In this document: one piece after another, positions 33,424 through 43,211 of the stretch
Layout of the letters: each line of letters begins with the position of its first letter
Numbering within the stretch: position 1 is the first letter of the stretch
DNA from: Candidatus Gastranaerophilales bacterium
GTDB lineage: Bacteria; Cyanobacteriota; Vampirovibrionia; Gastranaerophilales; Gastranaerophilaceae
Direction of reading: 5' to 3'
Assembly (NCBI GenBank): GCA_028693235.1
Contig: JAQUVW010000004.1
Location: 124,001-188,000 of the forward strand
Length of the DNA stretch: 64,000 bases
Notes under the pieces: generated by a model
Seen by the model: only the letters and a program-made list of their open reading frames with translations
Told to the model about the DNA's origin: nothing
Database searches by the model: none
Made by a program: the position numbers and the translations under genes

Positions 33424-34278
33424 ATGGAAAAACTAAAAGTCGAAAAAATATACTATTTAGGCCCCGAAGGTACTTACACCCACAAGGCTTTAACCTTTTT
33501 TGAAAAAGAATTTAATCTTGAAGCAAATGATTACACTCCTTTGAAAACAATTAAAAAAGTGCTTGAAGCAGTAAACGATAACGGCGATGTCCTCGGTGTA
33601 ATCCCTATCGAAAACTCAATCGAAGGAATAGTAAGAGAGTCAATTGACAACTTAATAAAACAAAGCGATGAAAGAGTTACAATAATGGGCGAGGTCATAT
33701 TGCCAATCTCTCACGCTTTGATGTCAAAAGCTATAAATAAAAACAAAATCAAAACCATCATATCTCACCCTCAAGCACTTGCTCAATGTGCAAATTATAT
33801 TGAAAAAGAACTTGACGATGTGCAAATTCTTGAAGAAACATCAACAAGTGCCGCTGCTAAAAGAGTGAGCCTTTTGGATAACACTTACGCAGCTATCGCA
33901 AATGAAATGGCCGCTGACGTTTTTAATTTAAGCATTTTAGATACCGCCATAAACGATGAAAAAGATAACAAAACAAGATTTTTACTCATCGGAAAATACG
34001 AAATGCCCCAAACCGGAAACGACAAAACCAGCATAGTTTTTTCAACAAAAAATGTTGCAGGTGCCTTGGCTAAAATATTAGATGTCTTTAACAAATACAA
34101 CCTTAACCTATCTTATATCGATTCTCGCCCTTCAAAGAAAAATCTCGGAGAATATAACTTTTTTATTGATTTTGACGGTCATATCGAAGACAAAGATGTA
34201 GACAATGCAATGGACGAAATAGCCCCATTAGTAAGTTATTTCCGTTTTAACGGTTCATACAAAAAAGCTGTCCAATAG
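33424..34278 (+). CDS. pheA: Prephenate dehydratase PheA
   Basis: 284 residues, monofunctional. Catalytic domain 'YYLGPEGTYTHKALTFF', 'GVIPIENSIEGIVRESIDNLI' and 'EETSTSAAAKRVS...DNKTRFLLIGK' (the TRF motif), then an ACT domain (about 198-275, 'KTSIVFSTKNVAGALAKILDVFNKYNLNLSYIDSRPSKKNLGEYNFFIDF') with the ESRP-like Phe-binding loop (here DSRP). Converts prephenate to phenylpyruvate; feedback control by Phe through ACT is expected. No chorismate mutase domain. Confidence 0.95.
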   Translation: MEKLKVEKIYYLGPEGTYTHKALTFFEKEFNLEANDYTPLKTIKKVLEAVNDNGDVLGVIPIENSIEGIVRESIDNLIKQSDERVTIMGEVILPISHALMSKAINKNKIKTIISHPQALAQCANYIEKELDDVQILEETSTSAAAKRVSLLDNTYAAIANEMAADVFNLSILDTAINDEKDNKTRFLLIGKYEMPQTGNDKTSIVFSTKNVAGALAKILDVFNKYNLNLSYIDSRPSKKNLGEYNFFIDFDGHIEDKDVDNAMDEIAPLVSYFRFNGSYKKAVQ

Positions 34279-34290
34279 AACAGCTTTTTA
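34262..34290 (+). terminator. Terminator at pheA end
   Basis: AAAAAGCTGT-ccaatag-AACAGCTTTTT; the stem overlaps the last pheA codons. Confidence 0.8.
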
Positions 34291-34324
34291 TTATATAGTG
34301 CATCTGATTAACGATAATTCTAAG

Positions 34325-34780
34325 TTATGTAGCAGCTTCGGCAACGTCTTTTACGGCTTCGCCTACTGTTTCAGTTGTTTCTTCAGCAGCTTTCTTCAAG
34401 CCGGGAATCATATCCTTAACCTTTGCAATAATTGGAGCAGCTTTATCTGCGATAAAGTTTCCAAAGGTTTCTAATTTAGCAACTCCGTTTTTCAAAAAGT
34501 CTGGTTTGCCCTCTAGTTTTTCGGCAAGATTGCCCAATTTGCCTTTTTTAGCAGCAACTGCAATACCTGCAATACCTGCACCTAAAGCAGCCATAAATGC
34601 TAAGAATTTGGCACCTTTATGAGTTTTTTTCTTTTCTCCGCCTGCAAAAGAATCGCCCTCGACCTTTTGCGCAGCAGCCGGAGTTCCGGTATTGTTAGCA
34701 TTAGATTGTGTTATCGTTGCGTCTTGCAATTTTATTGTTGGATCAGTAGAGATAGCCCCAAAGTTTACGCCGTTAATCAT
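34325..34780 (-). CDS. Small Ala/Lys-rich protein with hydrophobic segment
   Basis: 151 residues from the ATG at 34780 (AAGGAG seven bases upstream). N-terminus MINGVNFGAISTDP, a Thr/Asn/Ala-rich stretch, basic 'GGEKKKTHKGAKF', a hydrophobic helix 'LAFMAALGAGIAGIAVA' (about residues 61-77), then amphipathic Lys/Glu helices to an acidic end. No Sec signal at the N-terminus; the single hydrophobic segment could insert in a membrane. I do not recognise it; low complexity suggests a structural or surface-associated role. Confidence 0.6.
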   Translation of the reverse strand: MINGVNFGAISTDPTIKLQDATITQSNANNTGTPAAAQKVEGDSFAGGEKKKTHKGAKFLAFMAALGAGIAGIAVAAKKGKLGNLAEKLEGKPDFLKNGVAKLETFGNFIADKAAPIIAKVKDMIPGLKKAAEETTETVGEAVKDVAEAAT

Positions 34781-34872
34781 TGTTGTCTCCTTCATATTTA
34801 ATTTTTGTAATAAGATGCAGTTTTGACATATTCATGAAAACAAAAAGTCTTCGAAATTGCCCATTTAAAGCG

Positions 34873-34896
34873 GTTTGTAAATGAAACGTTACAAAC
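34873..34896. promoter_or_regulatory. Inverted repeat in divergent promoter region
   Basis: GTTTGTAA-atgaaacg-TTACAAAC, a perfect 8-base inverted repeat between the small gene at 34780 (-) and the giant protein at 34969 (+). Candidate operator for one or both; no binding protein can be named. Half-sites resemble TTACA elements of RpaB sites but in inverted, not direct, arrangement. Confidence 0.45.
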
Positions 34897-34968
34897 TTAA
34901 TCTATTGGAATATTTTTTTAGGATGTGTACTCTATTAATTAGAGGATTATACCACAGGAGTTAAACAA

Positions 34969-37842
34969 ATGGAATTAGCAAGTAGCAGAGAATTGACGAT
35001 TACAGCAGATGCTTTAAAATATGCCAAAATAATTTCGGCAAAAATTGAGAACATAACCCAAAGAAAACGAGCTTTCGCTTCTATTGTCGCATTAGACGCT
35101 TTCGCTGATTTTATGCTTACTCAAGATATTGAAGTCAGCATTACAAAAAATTTATTCAAAATAGCACCTGTAAACGAAGAATTTGAAATCTCCGACGTCT
35201 ACTTCAACAACTGGAAATTAGACATAAGAATAATCTCCGATAACAAATATCTTTCTATTCCAAAATCTCATTTCAACTATGACATAGTGGCTGATTTTTA
35301 TATCGCAATAAATGTTGATAAAAGCCTAAAAAAAGCCGAACTCATTGGCTTTACTTCAAAAAACAATATTTCAAAAGCAATTGAATCAGGTGACTATTTC
35401 ATCATGGACACAGATGCTCTTGAATCATTCGATAGTTTGCTCGAACAAATAAAAGAACCTAAACCTGTTGATTTGGTAGATGAAGACCACGAACAGTTCA
35501 GAGAAATGTTTTTATCATATTTAGATGAAGAAATCCCTTACATAAGCAAAAAGAAAATGATTAAACATCTTATTGATTGTGCTGAATGCAGAGCTGATTT
35601 TGTCGAATTTTATGACTTTGAATCAATCGTCACAAACAGCAAAGATTATCCTGAAATATTAGAAGACAAAACTCTCGGCTTTATCGGGGCAACAATTACA
35701 GAAGAACCGCAATATGAAGGCAAAGAAGAAATTATAAACATTATTGAGCCTAAAACTGAAGAACAAGATGACGAAAATGACGATATCTTAGATGAGCTTT
35801 TTGATGACGATGACAACCTAGCTAAAAATGAAACTACTAAAGATAATGACGAAGAAGACAAAAAATCCTCACCAATCGTTCCGATTGTGCCAATTGTAGC
35901 ACCAATCATAGGAGGAGCCGCAATCGCTGCTCCGACAATTAATGCTCCTGATATAGATTTAGATTTAAGCTTTGACTCGCAAGACAAAAAAGAATCACTA
36001 AACGAAAATGAAGATTTGGAAAATCTGACTTTTGAAGATATGCTCTCATCTAACGACCTCGGAACAAGTCAAGAAGATGATAACCTTGAAATTCTAACAG
36101 AAAATAATGACATAAGCCTTGATGACCTTGATGATTTAATTGAAGATGAGCTTCAATCTACTCCTGAAAACACTACAAATACAGACACTCTGGACTTGAT
36201 TGAAGACCACACTAAACCCTCTGAAATAGTTGAAGAAAATCAAAATACTGATGAAATTATTGAAGACTCACCAATCAAAGTTGAAGAAACTTCCACAGAA
36301 GAAAATGTTATAGACTTTTCACTCGATGATGACATTAAAATCGATGATGAAATGATTACTTTTGATGACGAAGCAAAAAAAGTCAACCTCTTAGAAAAAG
36401 ACATCAATACAGAGGAGGTTCCATCTGATAACACCGAATCAGAAGAAGATTTAGACAATGAAATGTTTTCACTGCAAGATTTCTCAAAAGCACAAGAAAA
36501 AAACAAAGCAGAAGAAAATAACGAGCTTGGATTTGACGAAAACATCTCCAACCCGGAATTAAACGAACTTAGCGAAATTGAAGATTTCTCTATCGAAGAT
36601 GACTCATCAGATGCATTCACTGATAACAAAGATTTATTTGATACCCCTTTTGAAAATATCAACGAAGATATTGAAATCACCTCTGATATTGATTTATCAA
36701 CAGATGAAAATACGGATATTTCAACTTCAAATGACATATTTAAAGGAACTGAAATCAAATCCGATATAGATTTGTCAACCAATGAAGAAAATCAACAACT
36801 CTCAGATATGCCCGTAGCATCAGATGATGGTTTTGAAGAATTACCTGAAGATACAACTAAACAAAAATATCAAGAAATGTTTGAGCCGACTGATACTTCA
36901 AACATTAAACTTAATGATTTTGAAGAAATTCCGCCTGTAACACCTGAAAACTCAGGCGATTTTGAAGATTTTATAGCAGAATCAAATACCACGAACAAAA
37001 ACAGCGATTCTATCGTAAACACTGAAGACAATGAAATATCACTCTCAGAACCTCAAGATAACGCTGTTGAAACAATAGATGAAGAAGAAATCGCCGCCCT
37101 TTATGATGAACAAACTCAATTCCAAGATGACAAGTCTAATTTGATTGAGATGAATGAGAAAAAAACACCTATTGATAAAAAGAAAATGATAATCTTATCC
37201 TCATGCTTAATCGGTTGTTTGGTTCTCGGCACTATACTCGGCGTCGGGAATATGATGAAATCCGGCAAAGATAAAACCGAAGCTGCAAATCTTGAAATGA
37301 TGGACGACCTTAACGCACCTCCGATTAATGAAGCCCCTCAAGGTGGCAGTCATTCCCCTATGACAGCCAATGAACTTGCAAAAGCACCTATGGCAGACAC
37401 ACCAAGAGATGTAAACAGAGCCATGACTAACGTATTCAGCGACAACCCGTCTGCTGTTACTGTAACAAAAATATTCTGGGAAGTATCTCAAGCTATGGCG
37501 ACTAATAAATCCTTTGCTGTTTACCTTCAACAAGCCGGTAAAAATATTCAAACAAACTTGAGAGCAGAACTCGTGAACTCAACAGAAACAGCCTACAACA
37601 ACAAAATAAAAGTTGAAATAAAAGTTGCAAAAGATAACAAACTTAAAGAAGTTAGCGTTCTCGATTCAAGCGGTTCTGACCAAATTGATAACATTGTGTT
37701 ACAAACTATTAAAGAAACTTTACCCTACATAAAAGTTCCACAACTCTCTAAAACCGAGGAAAACAAGCTATCCACACAAACAAAGGCTGCTCTTTTTAAC
37801 AAAGATAACCTTTATGATTTAAAATTGGTAATAAATTTCTAA
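34969..37842 (+). CDS. Giant anti-sigma-like transmembrane protein: DUF1822-like, zinc finger, acidic linker, TonB-C-like
   Basis: 957 residues. About 1-165: a domain resembling the cyanobacterial DUF1822 ('RKRAFASIVALDAFADFMLTQDIEV', then 'YLSIPKSHFNYDIVADFYIAINVDKSLKKAELIGFTS'). About 175-215: an anti-sigma zinc-finger pattern, 'FLSYLDEEI...MIKHLIDCAECRADFVEF', with H200, C204 and C207. About 245-730: a very acidic, Ser/Thr/Asn-rich linker. Membrane helix about 738-757. After it, a C-terminal domain (about 860-940, 'IKVEIKVAKDNKLKEVSVLDSSGSDQIDNIVLQTIKETLPYIKVP') that looks like TonB C-terminal folds. The topology puts the zinc finger in the cytoplasm and the TonB-like end outside. A sigma-like gene follows after 33 bases. 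Confidence 0.7.
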   Translation: MELASSRELTITADALKYAKIISAKIENITQRKRAFASIVALDAFADFMLTQDIEVSITKNLFKIAPVNEEFEISDVYFNNWKLDIRIISDNKYLSIPKSHFNYDIVADFYIAINVDKSLKKAELIGFTSKNNISKAIESGDYFIMDTDALESFDSLLEQIKEPKPVDLVDEDHEQFREMFLSYLDEEIPYISKKKMIKHLIDCAECRADFVEFYDFESIVTNSKDYPEILEDKTLGFIGATITEEPQYEGKEEIINIIEPKTEEQDDENDDILDELFDDDDNLAKNETTKDNDEEDKKSSPIVPIVPIVAPIIGGAAIAAPTINAPDIDLDLSFDSQDKKESLNENEDLENLTFEDMLSSNDLGTSQEDDNLEILTENNDISLDDLDDLIEDELQSTPENTTNTDTLDLIEDHTKPSEIVEENQNTDEIIEDSPIKVEETSTEENVIDFSLDDDIKIDDEMITFDDEAKKVNLLEKDINTEEVPSDNTESEEDLDNEMFSLQDFSKAQEKNKAEENNELGFDENISNPELNELSEIEDFSIEDDSSDAFTDNKDLFDTPFENINEDIEITSDIDLSTDENTDISTSNDIFKGTEIKSDIDLSTNEENQQLSDMPVASDDGFEELPEDTTKQKYQEMFEPTDTSNIKLNDFEEIPPVTPENSGDFEDFIAESNTTNKNSDSIVNTEDNEISLSEPQDNAVETIDEEEIAALYDEQTQFQDDKSNLIEMNEKKTPIDKKKMIILSSCLIGCLVLGTILGVGNMMKSGKDKTEAANLEMMDDLNAPPINEAPQGGSHSPMTANELAKAPMADTPRDVNRAMTNVFSDNPSAVTVTKIFWEVSQAMATNKSFAVYLQQAGKNIQTNLRAELVNSTETAYNNKIKVEIKVAKDNKLKEVSVLDSSGSDQIDNIVLQTIKETLPYIKVPQLSKTEENKLSTQTKAALFNKDNLYDLKLVINF

Positions 37843-37875
37843 TTTATGCTATTATATTGTCAGAGGATATGTTAA

Positions 37876-38475
37876 TTGAGTGGGACAACTGTGTTACTAG
37901 TAGATGACCAAAGACAACTTATAGAAAAAATTGTTAAGGCTAATCCGAAGTTTAACGGCAATGAGGATTTGCTTGAAGATTTTTGCAATGAAGCTTTTCA
38001 AAAAACTTATATTGTTTTTAACTCAGGCTCTAATATCCAAAAAATTGAAAGCTATGTTTCAAAAGTAGTTAATACTTCTATTTTGTCTGTATTAAAAAAT
38101 ATGGGCAGAGTCAGACGTTCTACAAAAAAATATGTTTCTACAGGTGAAATTCCATTAAGCCAACTAAAACATAAGCCTGATTTCTCTACAGCTTCATCAA
38201 GCTCAAATCAAGGAATTGTTTCTTTTGATTTTGCTGACCCTAAAGAAAGCGTTGAAGAAATTGTCGTAAAAAAAGACCTACTACAAAGAATTGCTGATGT
38301 CGTTTGTACATTGCATAAAGAAAACCCTCAAAAATGTTTCTTGGATATCTTTTATTTAAGATATATGAAAAATTTTAAACAAAATCAAATTTCTACAGAA
38401 TTAAATCTTTCCCAGTCAGAAGTCAGCAAAAGACTCCTTGAGCTTTCTAAATTAATTAAAACTCACATAAAATAG
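37876..38475 (+). CDS. Sigma-70-like (ECF-type) transcription factor
   Basis: 199 residues starting at TTG (37876) nine bases after AGAGGA; a GTG at 37891 is the alternative. N-terminal part 'NGNEDLLEDFCNEAFQKTYIVFNSGSNIQKIESYVSKVVNTSILSVLKNMGRVRRSTKKY' resembles sigma region 2 (DL-DE-F, then a basic helix). The C-terminal part 'LHKENPQKCFLDIFYLRYMKNFKQNQISTELNLSQSEVSKRLLELSKLIKTH' is a region 4-like helix-turn-helix. It follows the anti-sigma-like gene by 33 bases, the usual pairing. Target promoters unknown. Confidence 0.7.
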   Translation: MSGTTVLLVDDQRQLIEKIVKANPKFNGNEDLLEDFCNEAFQKTYIVFNSGSNIQKIESYVSKVVNTSILSVLKNMGRVRRSTKKYVSTGEIPLSQLKHKPDFSTASSSSNQGIVSFDFADPKESVEEIVVKKDLLQRIADVVCTLHKENPQKCFLDIFYLRYMKNFKQNQISTELNLSQSEVSKRLLELSKLIKTHIK

Positions 38476-38537
38476 TCTATATTGGATTTTCCTGTTATAA
38501 TGATTTTTGTTAATTGAATTCAATATCAGGATACGAG

Positions 38538-41500
38538 ATGATTTGTCCCAAATGCGGAAGCAAAATATCAGATAATACCTTGCGTTGTGCTAATTGTGGC
38601 GTAAAAGTTCAGATGCATTGCCCTCAATGTAATCAACTTAACCTTTTTGGTGCAAAATTTTGCTCGTCTTGCGGACTAGAACTTATAAAATTTTGTCCGG
38701 TCTGTAAAACGGCAAACCTCGGAAACGCTCTAAAATGCAGAAAATGCGGAGAATCGTTTCTGCAAGATATGATTAAAAATACTAAGCCTATATCTGATAT
38801 GGAAGAACCTCAAAAAAAGGAAATACAAAAATCTTCAACAGAAGATAAAAATATTGATATATCAGAAATCCCTGATAACCTTGACAAATCTCACATAAAA
38901 GAAGAAAAACAAATTGAAAATACACAAACGCAAAATGAAGATGATTTCAAAATAGTTTATTATTCGCAAATTCAAGCAAATCAAAAAATAGTAAGCACAA
39001 TTAAAAACGCTAAAGATAAAGCTATAATTGCTATTAACGGCTCTGAAGGAAGAGGAAAATCAATCGTACTTGATTACGTTAAAAATGAACTTCAAGAAGA
39101 TAATATTTTGGTGCTTTTAGGCGAATGTAACCCTTTAACTCAAATTTCCAACTTTGGATTTATACAAGATTTATTCCTCAGATTTCTCTCACTTCCAGCT
39201 TTTATAACAGATGTTGAACTCTTTAGCAAAAATAACAAAAAAGTTTTTGAAAATGTATTTAACCAATTAAATTCAACTGAATTAGCTGATTTTATAAATT
39301 TTTTATACCCAACAAAAAAAGATAATTTTGAAAATATAATAATTAATCAAAACTCTCTGTTTGAAATTTTAGACAAAGCGTTTAATTCACTTCTTGCCAA
39401 AAATCAAGTTGTTGTCATTGCTGACGATTTTGACTTAATTGATGCATCTTCTTATGAATATTTAATGCACTTCTTGGAAAAATACGATATTCCTGACGAA
39501 TTCAAGCTTCTTGTTGCATACAAAGACAAACGTGCAGCCCAAAGCTTCTTCTATTCTTCCTTCTTACCGGAATCTGTTTTTGAAAATATTTATTTGGACA
39601 AGCTATCTCTTGAACAAATCAAAACTTTTATCAGTAATTTTCTTAACGGTAGTATCGAGATTCTTCCTCAAAATATTTATGAACAAATCATCGAAAATTG
39701 CAGGGGAAACGCTTCTTATATCGAGCAGGTGATGGCTCTATTGCACAACAAAGGTTATCTCAAAGCAAGTGACGGCGTTATTAAATTCGCAAACGACTCA
39801 CAAATCCCGCCACTACCACAAACTATTGATGCCGTCATACAAGAACGTCTTGACGAAAAATCAAATATTAATCAAGTAGCAAAAGAAGTTCTATTTGGGG
39901 CTGCAACTATCGGATACAAATTTGATATCCAAATTCTTGGTGCTGCCTTGGGGCTTGAACAACCACAACTTGAATCTATTTTAAGCCAACTTGTATCCCT
40001 TTTGTTTATAAAACAAATTACACCTTACACCTATGTTTTCAGAAGCTTATCGCTTTGGAAAAGAGTTTTTGAAATAACAAAACTTTCGCCTAAATATTAT
40101 GAATTAAACCAACAACTTTATAACATTTTGAGCTCTTGCACTCTTTCAAACAGCTCTCTAAAAGCAATAATAGCTCAAAACCTCAACAACCCTCACCTTT
40201 TATTCGATATATGGCAATCAAACTCTGAATTGGCGGCTTTTGTTGGAGATATTAATCTTTTTGTAATAGAACAAAAACAATGCTTAAAAATATTAAACGA
40301 TAATAATTTTGAAAACTCACAGATTTTATATAACGATATTTGCGAAAAAATCGGAAAACTCTTATATCAAAAAAATCCTGTAGAAGCCATTGAATACTTG
40401 TCCAATGTCATATCAAACGCAAAAAAAGCAGGCGACACAAACAGAATAATCGATTTGTGCGGATATGTCGTAAACAGTTGCTACTCAACAGGCAATTTCT
40501 ATGGGGTTATCGAAGCTATAAACATGATTATAAACTTGGTCGGCGATATCATCTCACCTTCTGAAACGGCTCTTATAAAATCCAGAAAACTAAAAGCATT
40601 GTTTAAAATAGGCAACTGCGAAGAAGTCATAAACCTAATCAACAACGAAATTTTATCGGAACTTGAAAATGCTTTAGCTCGTCCTGAAACTCCTAAAAAT
40701 AAATTAACATTGATTTATGAAAGCTGGCTAGAAACCAGTCTTACACTGGCTGACGCTTATTCTTTGCAAGGAAACTCCAAAGGATTTGAAATTATTGATA
40801 ATATTTTAGAAATAATGCAAATCAACAAACTTGAAAGCAAATACTACCAAACTAAAGCAGCTTTAACAAAAGCACTCTCCTCTACGGTGTCAGGAAGAAT
40901 TAAAAAATCTTACGACATTTTAAACGAAATAACAGAAGCTTATAAAAATGACGTTTTAAATCCTGAATTTTTATCTCAATGGAATTTAATATACATAATA
41001 AACGCACTTTTAACGCATAAATTTGACAATTTAAAAGAAGAATTATTCTCACTTGCAACCTTTGCAAACAACACAAATGACCAATTTACCAAAAATATAA
41101 TTAAAACTATCCTTGGCTATATGCTTCAACGTGATGAAAATTACCAAAAATCACTTGAAATTTACAACGAAGAAGTTACTTATTTTGCAAAAGAAAAAAT
41201 TGCAACAGGAGCTCTTTTATGCTGGTACTTTATTGCAACCAACACATTAACCATAGACGGAGCCGACAAAGCACTCGATATAGCATCAAGAGCTCTCGAT
41301 GTGGCTCAAAACCCAAAAATCAATAACTACAATTTTATTGTATATTTGCAAAAATTTATTGCAGAAATCTATATAATAAAAGGTGACCTCGACGCAACAA
41401 AAATGTACCTTGAAAAAGCACTGCTAATCGCCAAACAATTCGGTATGAGCTACGCTCAAGTTGAGCTTTATTTAGCTTACGCTAAATACCTTGAAGAAGT

Positions 41501-41675
41501 AATATCAATTAAAGTTGTAAACAAGTCTGAAGTAGCTCAAAACACTCTACAAATGTTTGAATATGCTACAAGCATAGCTGTTGATTTAGATTTAGGAAAT
41601 ATGATTACTGAAGTAAACAAAGAAAAAGCAGCATTCAAAACCTATTGCCAATTGAATTCTATCGACATTAGATAA
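38538..41675 (+). CDS. Zinc-ribbon STAND-type ATPase with TPR-like repeats
   Basis: 1045 residues from the ATG at 38538, GGA site upstream. Residues 1-75: tandem zinc ribbons with repeated CxxC pairs ('CPKCGSK...CANCG', 'CPQCNQ...CSSCG', 'CPVCKT...CRKCG'). After an acidic linker comes an NTPase with Walker A 'GSEGRGKS' (168-175), Walker B 'VVVIADDFDLIDASS' (about 291) and a STAND-like 'LSLEQIKTFISNFL' and winged-helix region near 400-510. From about 560 on, helical TPR-like repeats ('YQTKAALTKALSSTVSGRIKKSYDILNEI', 'ALLIAKQFGMSYAQVELYLAYAKYLEE'). Such proteins are signal-controlled switches; effector not visible. Third gene of the cluster, 62 bases after the sigma-like gene. Confidence 0.75.
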   Translation: MICPKCGSKISDNTLRCANCGVKVQMHCPQCNQLNLFGAKFCSSCGLELIKFCPVCKTANLGNALKCRKCGESFLQDMIKNTKPISDMEEPQKKEIQKSSTEDKNIDISEIPDNLDKSHIKEEKQIENTQTQNEDDFKIVYYSQIQANQKIVSTIKNAKDKAIIAINGSEGRGKSIVLDYVKNELQEDNILVLLGECNPLTQISNFGFIQDLFLRFLSLPAFITDVELFSKNNKKVFENVFNQLNSTELADFINFLYPTKKDNFENIIINQNSLFEILDKAFNSLLAKNQVVVIADDFDLIDASSYEYLMHFLEKYDIPDEFKLLVAYKDKRAAQSFFYSSFLPESVFENIYLDKLSLEQIKTFISNFLNGSIEILPQNIYEQIIENCRGNASYIEQVMALLHNKGYLKASDGVIKFANDSQIPPLPQTIDAVIQERLDEKSNINQVAKEVLFGAATIGYKFDIQILGAALGLEQPQLESILSQLVSLLFIKQITPYTYVFRSLSLWKRVFEITKLSPKYYELNQQLYNILSSCTLSNSSLKAIIAQNLNNPHLLFDIWQSNSELAAFVGDINLFVIEQKQCLKILNDNNFENSQILYNDICEKIGKLLYQKNPVEAIEYLSNVISNAKKAGDTNRIIDLCGYVVNSCYSTGNFYGVIEAINMIINLVGDIISPSETALIKSRKLKALFKIGNCEEVINLINNEILSELENALARPETPKNKLTLIYESWLETSLTLADAYSLQGNSKGFEIIDNILEIMQINKLESKYYQTKAALTKALSSTVSGRIKKSYDILNEITEAYKNDVLNPEFLSQWNLIYIINALLTHKFDNLKEELFSLATFANNTNDQFTKNIIKTILGYMLQRDENYQKSLEIYNEEVTYFAKEKIATGALLCWYFIATNTLTIDGADKALDIASRALDVAQNPKINNYNFIVYLQKFIAEIYIIKGDLDATKMYLEKALLIAKQFGMSYAQVELYLAYAKYLEEVISIKVVNKSEVAQNTLQMFEYATSIAVDLDLGNMITEVNKEKAAFKTYCQLNSIDIR

Positions 41676-41678
41676 AAT

Positions 41679-41712
41679 AAAAGACAGCTTTTTTTATTAA
41701 ACTGCCTTTTAT
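41679..41712. terminator. Weak bidirectional terminator
   Basis: AAAAGACAG-ctttttttattaaa-CTGCCTTTT with one mismatch, between the convergent ATPase and flavoprotein genes. Confidence 0.5.
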
Positions 41713-41735
41713 TATATCGATTAAATTGGGGGTTG

Positions 41736-43109
41736 TTATTTTCCGCAAATAACTCTTGCGACATGAACGCCTGAAGCTGATGCTTGAAGCAAGCCTCTTG
41801 TTACGCCTGCACCATCACCGATTGCGTATAGATTTTTTACGCCCTCTGTTTCAAGGTCAGTTGTTAACTTCACACGAGCACTATAGAACTTAACTTCTAT
41901 ACCGTACAACAATGTGTATCTGGAAGCTACTCCGGGTGCAATTTTATCTAACGCATAAAGCATTTCAATAATACTAAGCATTTGGCGATAAGGAATAACC
42001 AAGCTCAAATCCCCTGGTGTAGCACAAGCAAGAGTAGGCTTAATAATGCTTGAAGCAATTCTTTCAGGAGTAGAACGGCGACCATCAAGTAAATCACCAA
42101 ATCTTTGAACCAAAACACCTCCTGATAGCATATTTGCCAATCTTGCAACATGTTGCCCGTATGCTATCGGCTCTTTAAACGGTTCTGTAAACTTTTTACT
42201 GACAAGCAATGCAAAATTCGTATTTGGAGTCTTTTTGTTTGCATAACTGTGTCCATTTACTGTTCCGATTCCATTGTAGTTTTCCATAACAACTTCGCCA
42301 TTCGGATTCATGCAGAATGTTCTGACTTCGTCACCAAATGTCGGAGAATAATAAACCAATTTTGATTCATACAATTTATCTGTTATGTCTTGCATCACAG
42401 GAGCAGGAAGCTCAACTCTGACACCAATATCTACGGCATTACTTACCATACCGATTTTATTTTCGGCAAATTCTTTAGTTAGCCAATCAGCACCTTCACG
42501 CCCTGGAGCTATGATGATATTATCGGCATATATAGTTTGATTGTCAGAGGTCGTAAAACCTTTTACTTGCTCATTTTCTACAATCAAATTTTTAGCACTT
42601 ACGTTATTTAAAATAGTAATTTTATCAGATAAATAATCTTGCATATGTTTCAAAACATGCAAGCTTCTTTCTGTTCCAAGGTGACGTACCGGAGAGTGGA
42701 TAAGCTTCAATTCAGCCATTGTGGCTTTTCTTTCAATGTCTGCAAAAGTTGATTTGTCTAATCCGAAGATTTCATCAGTTGCACCATGTTCAAGATAAAG
42801 TTCATCAGCATATTTCAATAGGTCTTCGACCTTATTTCTTTCCATATATTCGGTCAAATGGCCGCCGACGTCAGGAGTAAGAGTTAATTTTCCGTCGGAA
42901 AAAGCACCGGCTCCGCCCCAACCACAAAGAAGACCGCACTTTTTACACTTAGGACATTGAGCGTAACCTTCTCTTAAAAGGCATTTTCTTTTTTCTATTT
43001 TTTGCCCTTTTTCAACGATAACAACTTTCCAATCGGGCTTCAACTTAACTATTTCAAGAGCAGAAAAAATCCCTGCAGGTCCTGCCCCAATTATAGCAAC
43101 ATTATACAT
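41736..43109 (-). CDS. FAD-dependent dehydrogenase (COG2509-type)
   Basis: About 457 residues; ATG at 43109 with GGAGATAGGA before it, an in-frame ATG at 43121 also possible. FAD fold 'YNVAIIGAGPAGIFSALEIVK', then a cysteine cluster 'GYAQCPKCKKCGLLCGWGGAGAFSDGKLTL', FAD second contact 'NIIIAPGREGADWL' and C-terminal 'NLYAIGDGAGVTRGLLQASASGVHVA'. It matches the uncharacterised FAD-dependent dehydrogenases related to the HI0933/GltD oxidoreductases. Cysteines may bind an Fe-S cluster. Substrate unknown. Adjacent to acsC on the same strand with a 102-base gap. Confidence 0.85.
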   Translation of the reverse strand: MYNVAIIGAGPAGIFSALEIVKLKPDWKVVIVEKGQKIEKRKCLLREGYAQCPKCKKCGLLCGWGGAGAFSDGKLTLTPDVGGHLTEYMERNKVEDLLKYADELYLEHGATDEIFGLDKSTFADIERKATMAELKLIHSPVRHLGTERSLHVLKHMQDYLSDKITILNNVSAKNLIVENEQVKGFTTSDNQTIYADNIIIAPGREGADWLTKEFAENKIGMVSNAVDIGVRVELPAPVMQDITDKLYESKLVYYSPTFGDEVRTFCMNPNGEVVMENYNGIGTVNGHSYANKKTPNTNFALLVSKKFTEPFKEPIAYGQHVARLANMLSGGVLVQRFGDLLDGRRSTPERIASSIIKPTLACATPGDLSLVIPYRQMLSIIEMLYALDKIAPGVASRYTLLYGIEVKFYSARVKLTTDLETEGVKNLYAIGDGAGVTRGLLQASASGVHVARVICGK

Positions 43110-43211
43110 TCCTATCTCCATCTCTTTTTAATCACAGCGGTAATTACTCACCATTAGACAGTTTAACTTAAACAAAAGAAGATTTAAATAAAAGCGATAC
43201 AAATCTTAAAA

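Noticed and set aside
36240-36782. 180-codon minus-strand frame opposite the giant protein
   Set aside because: Ser-rich antisense of the acidic GAA/GAT-rich linker; no ribosome site or domain.
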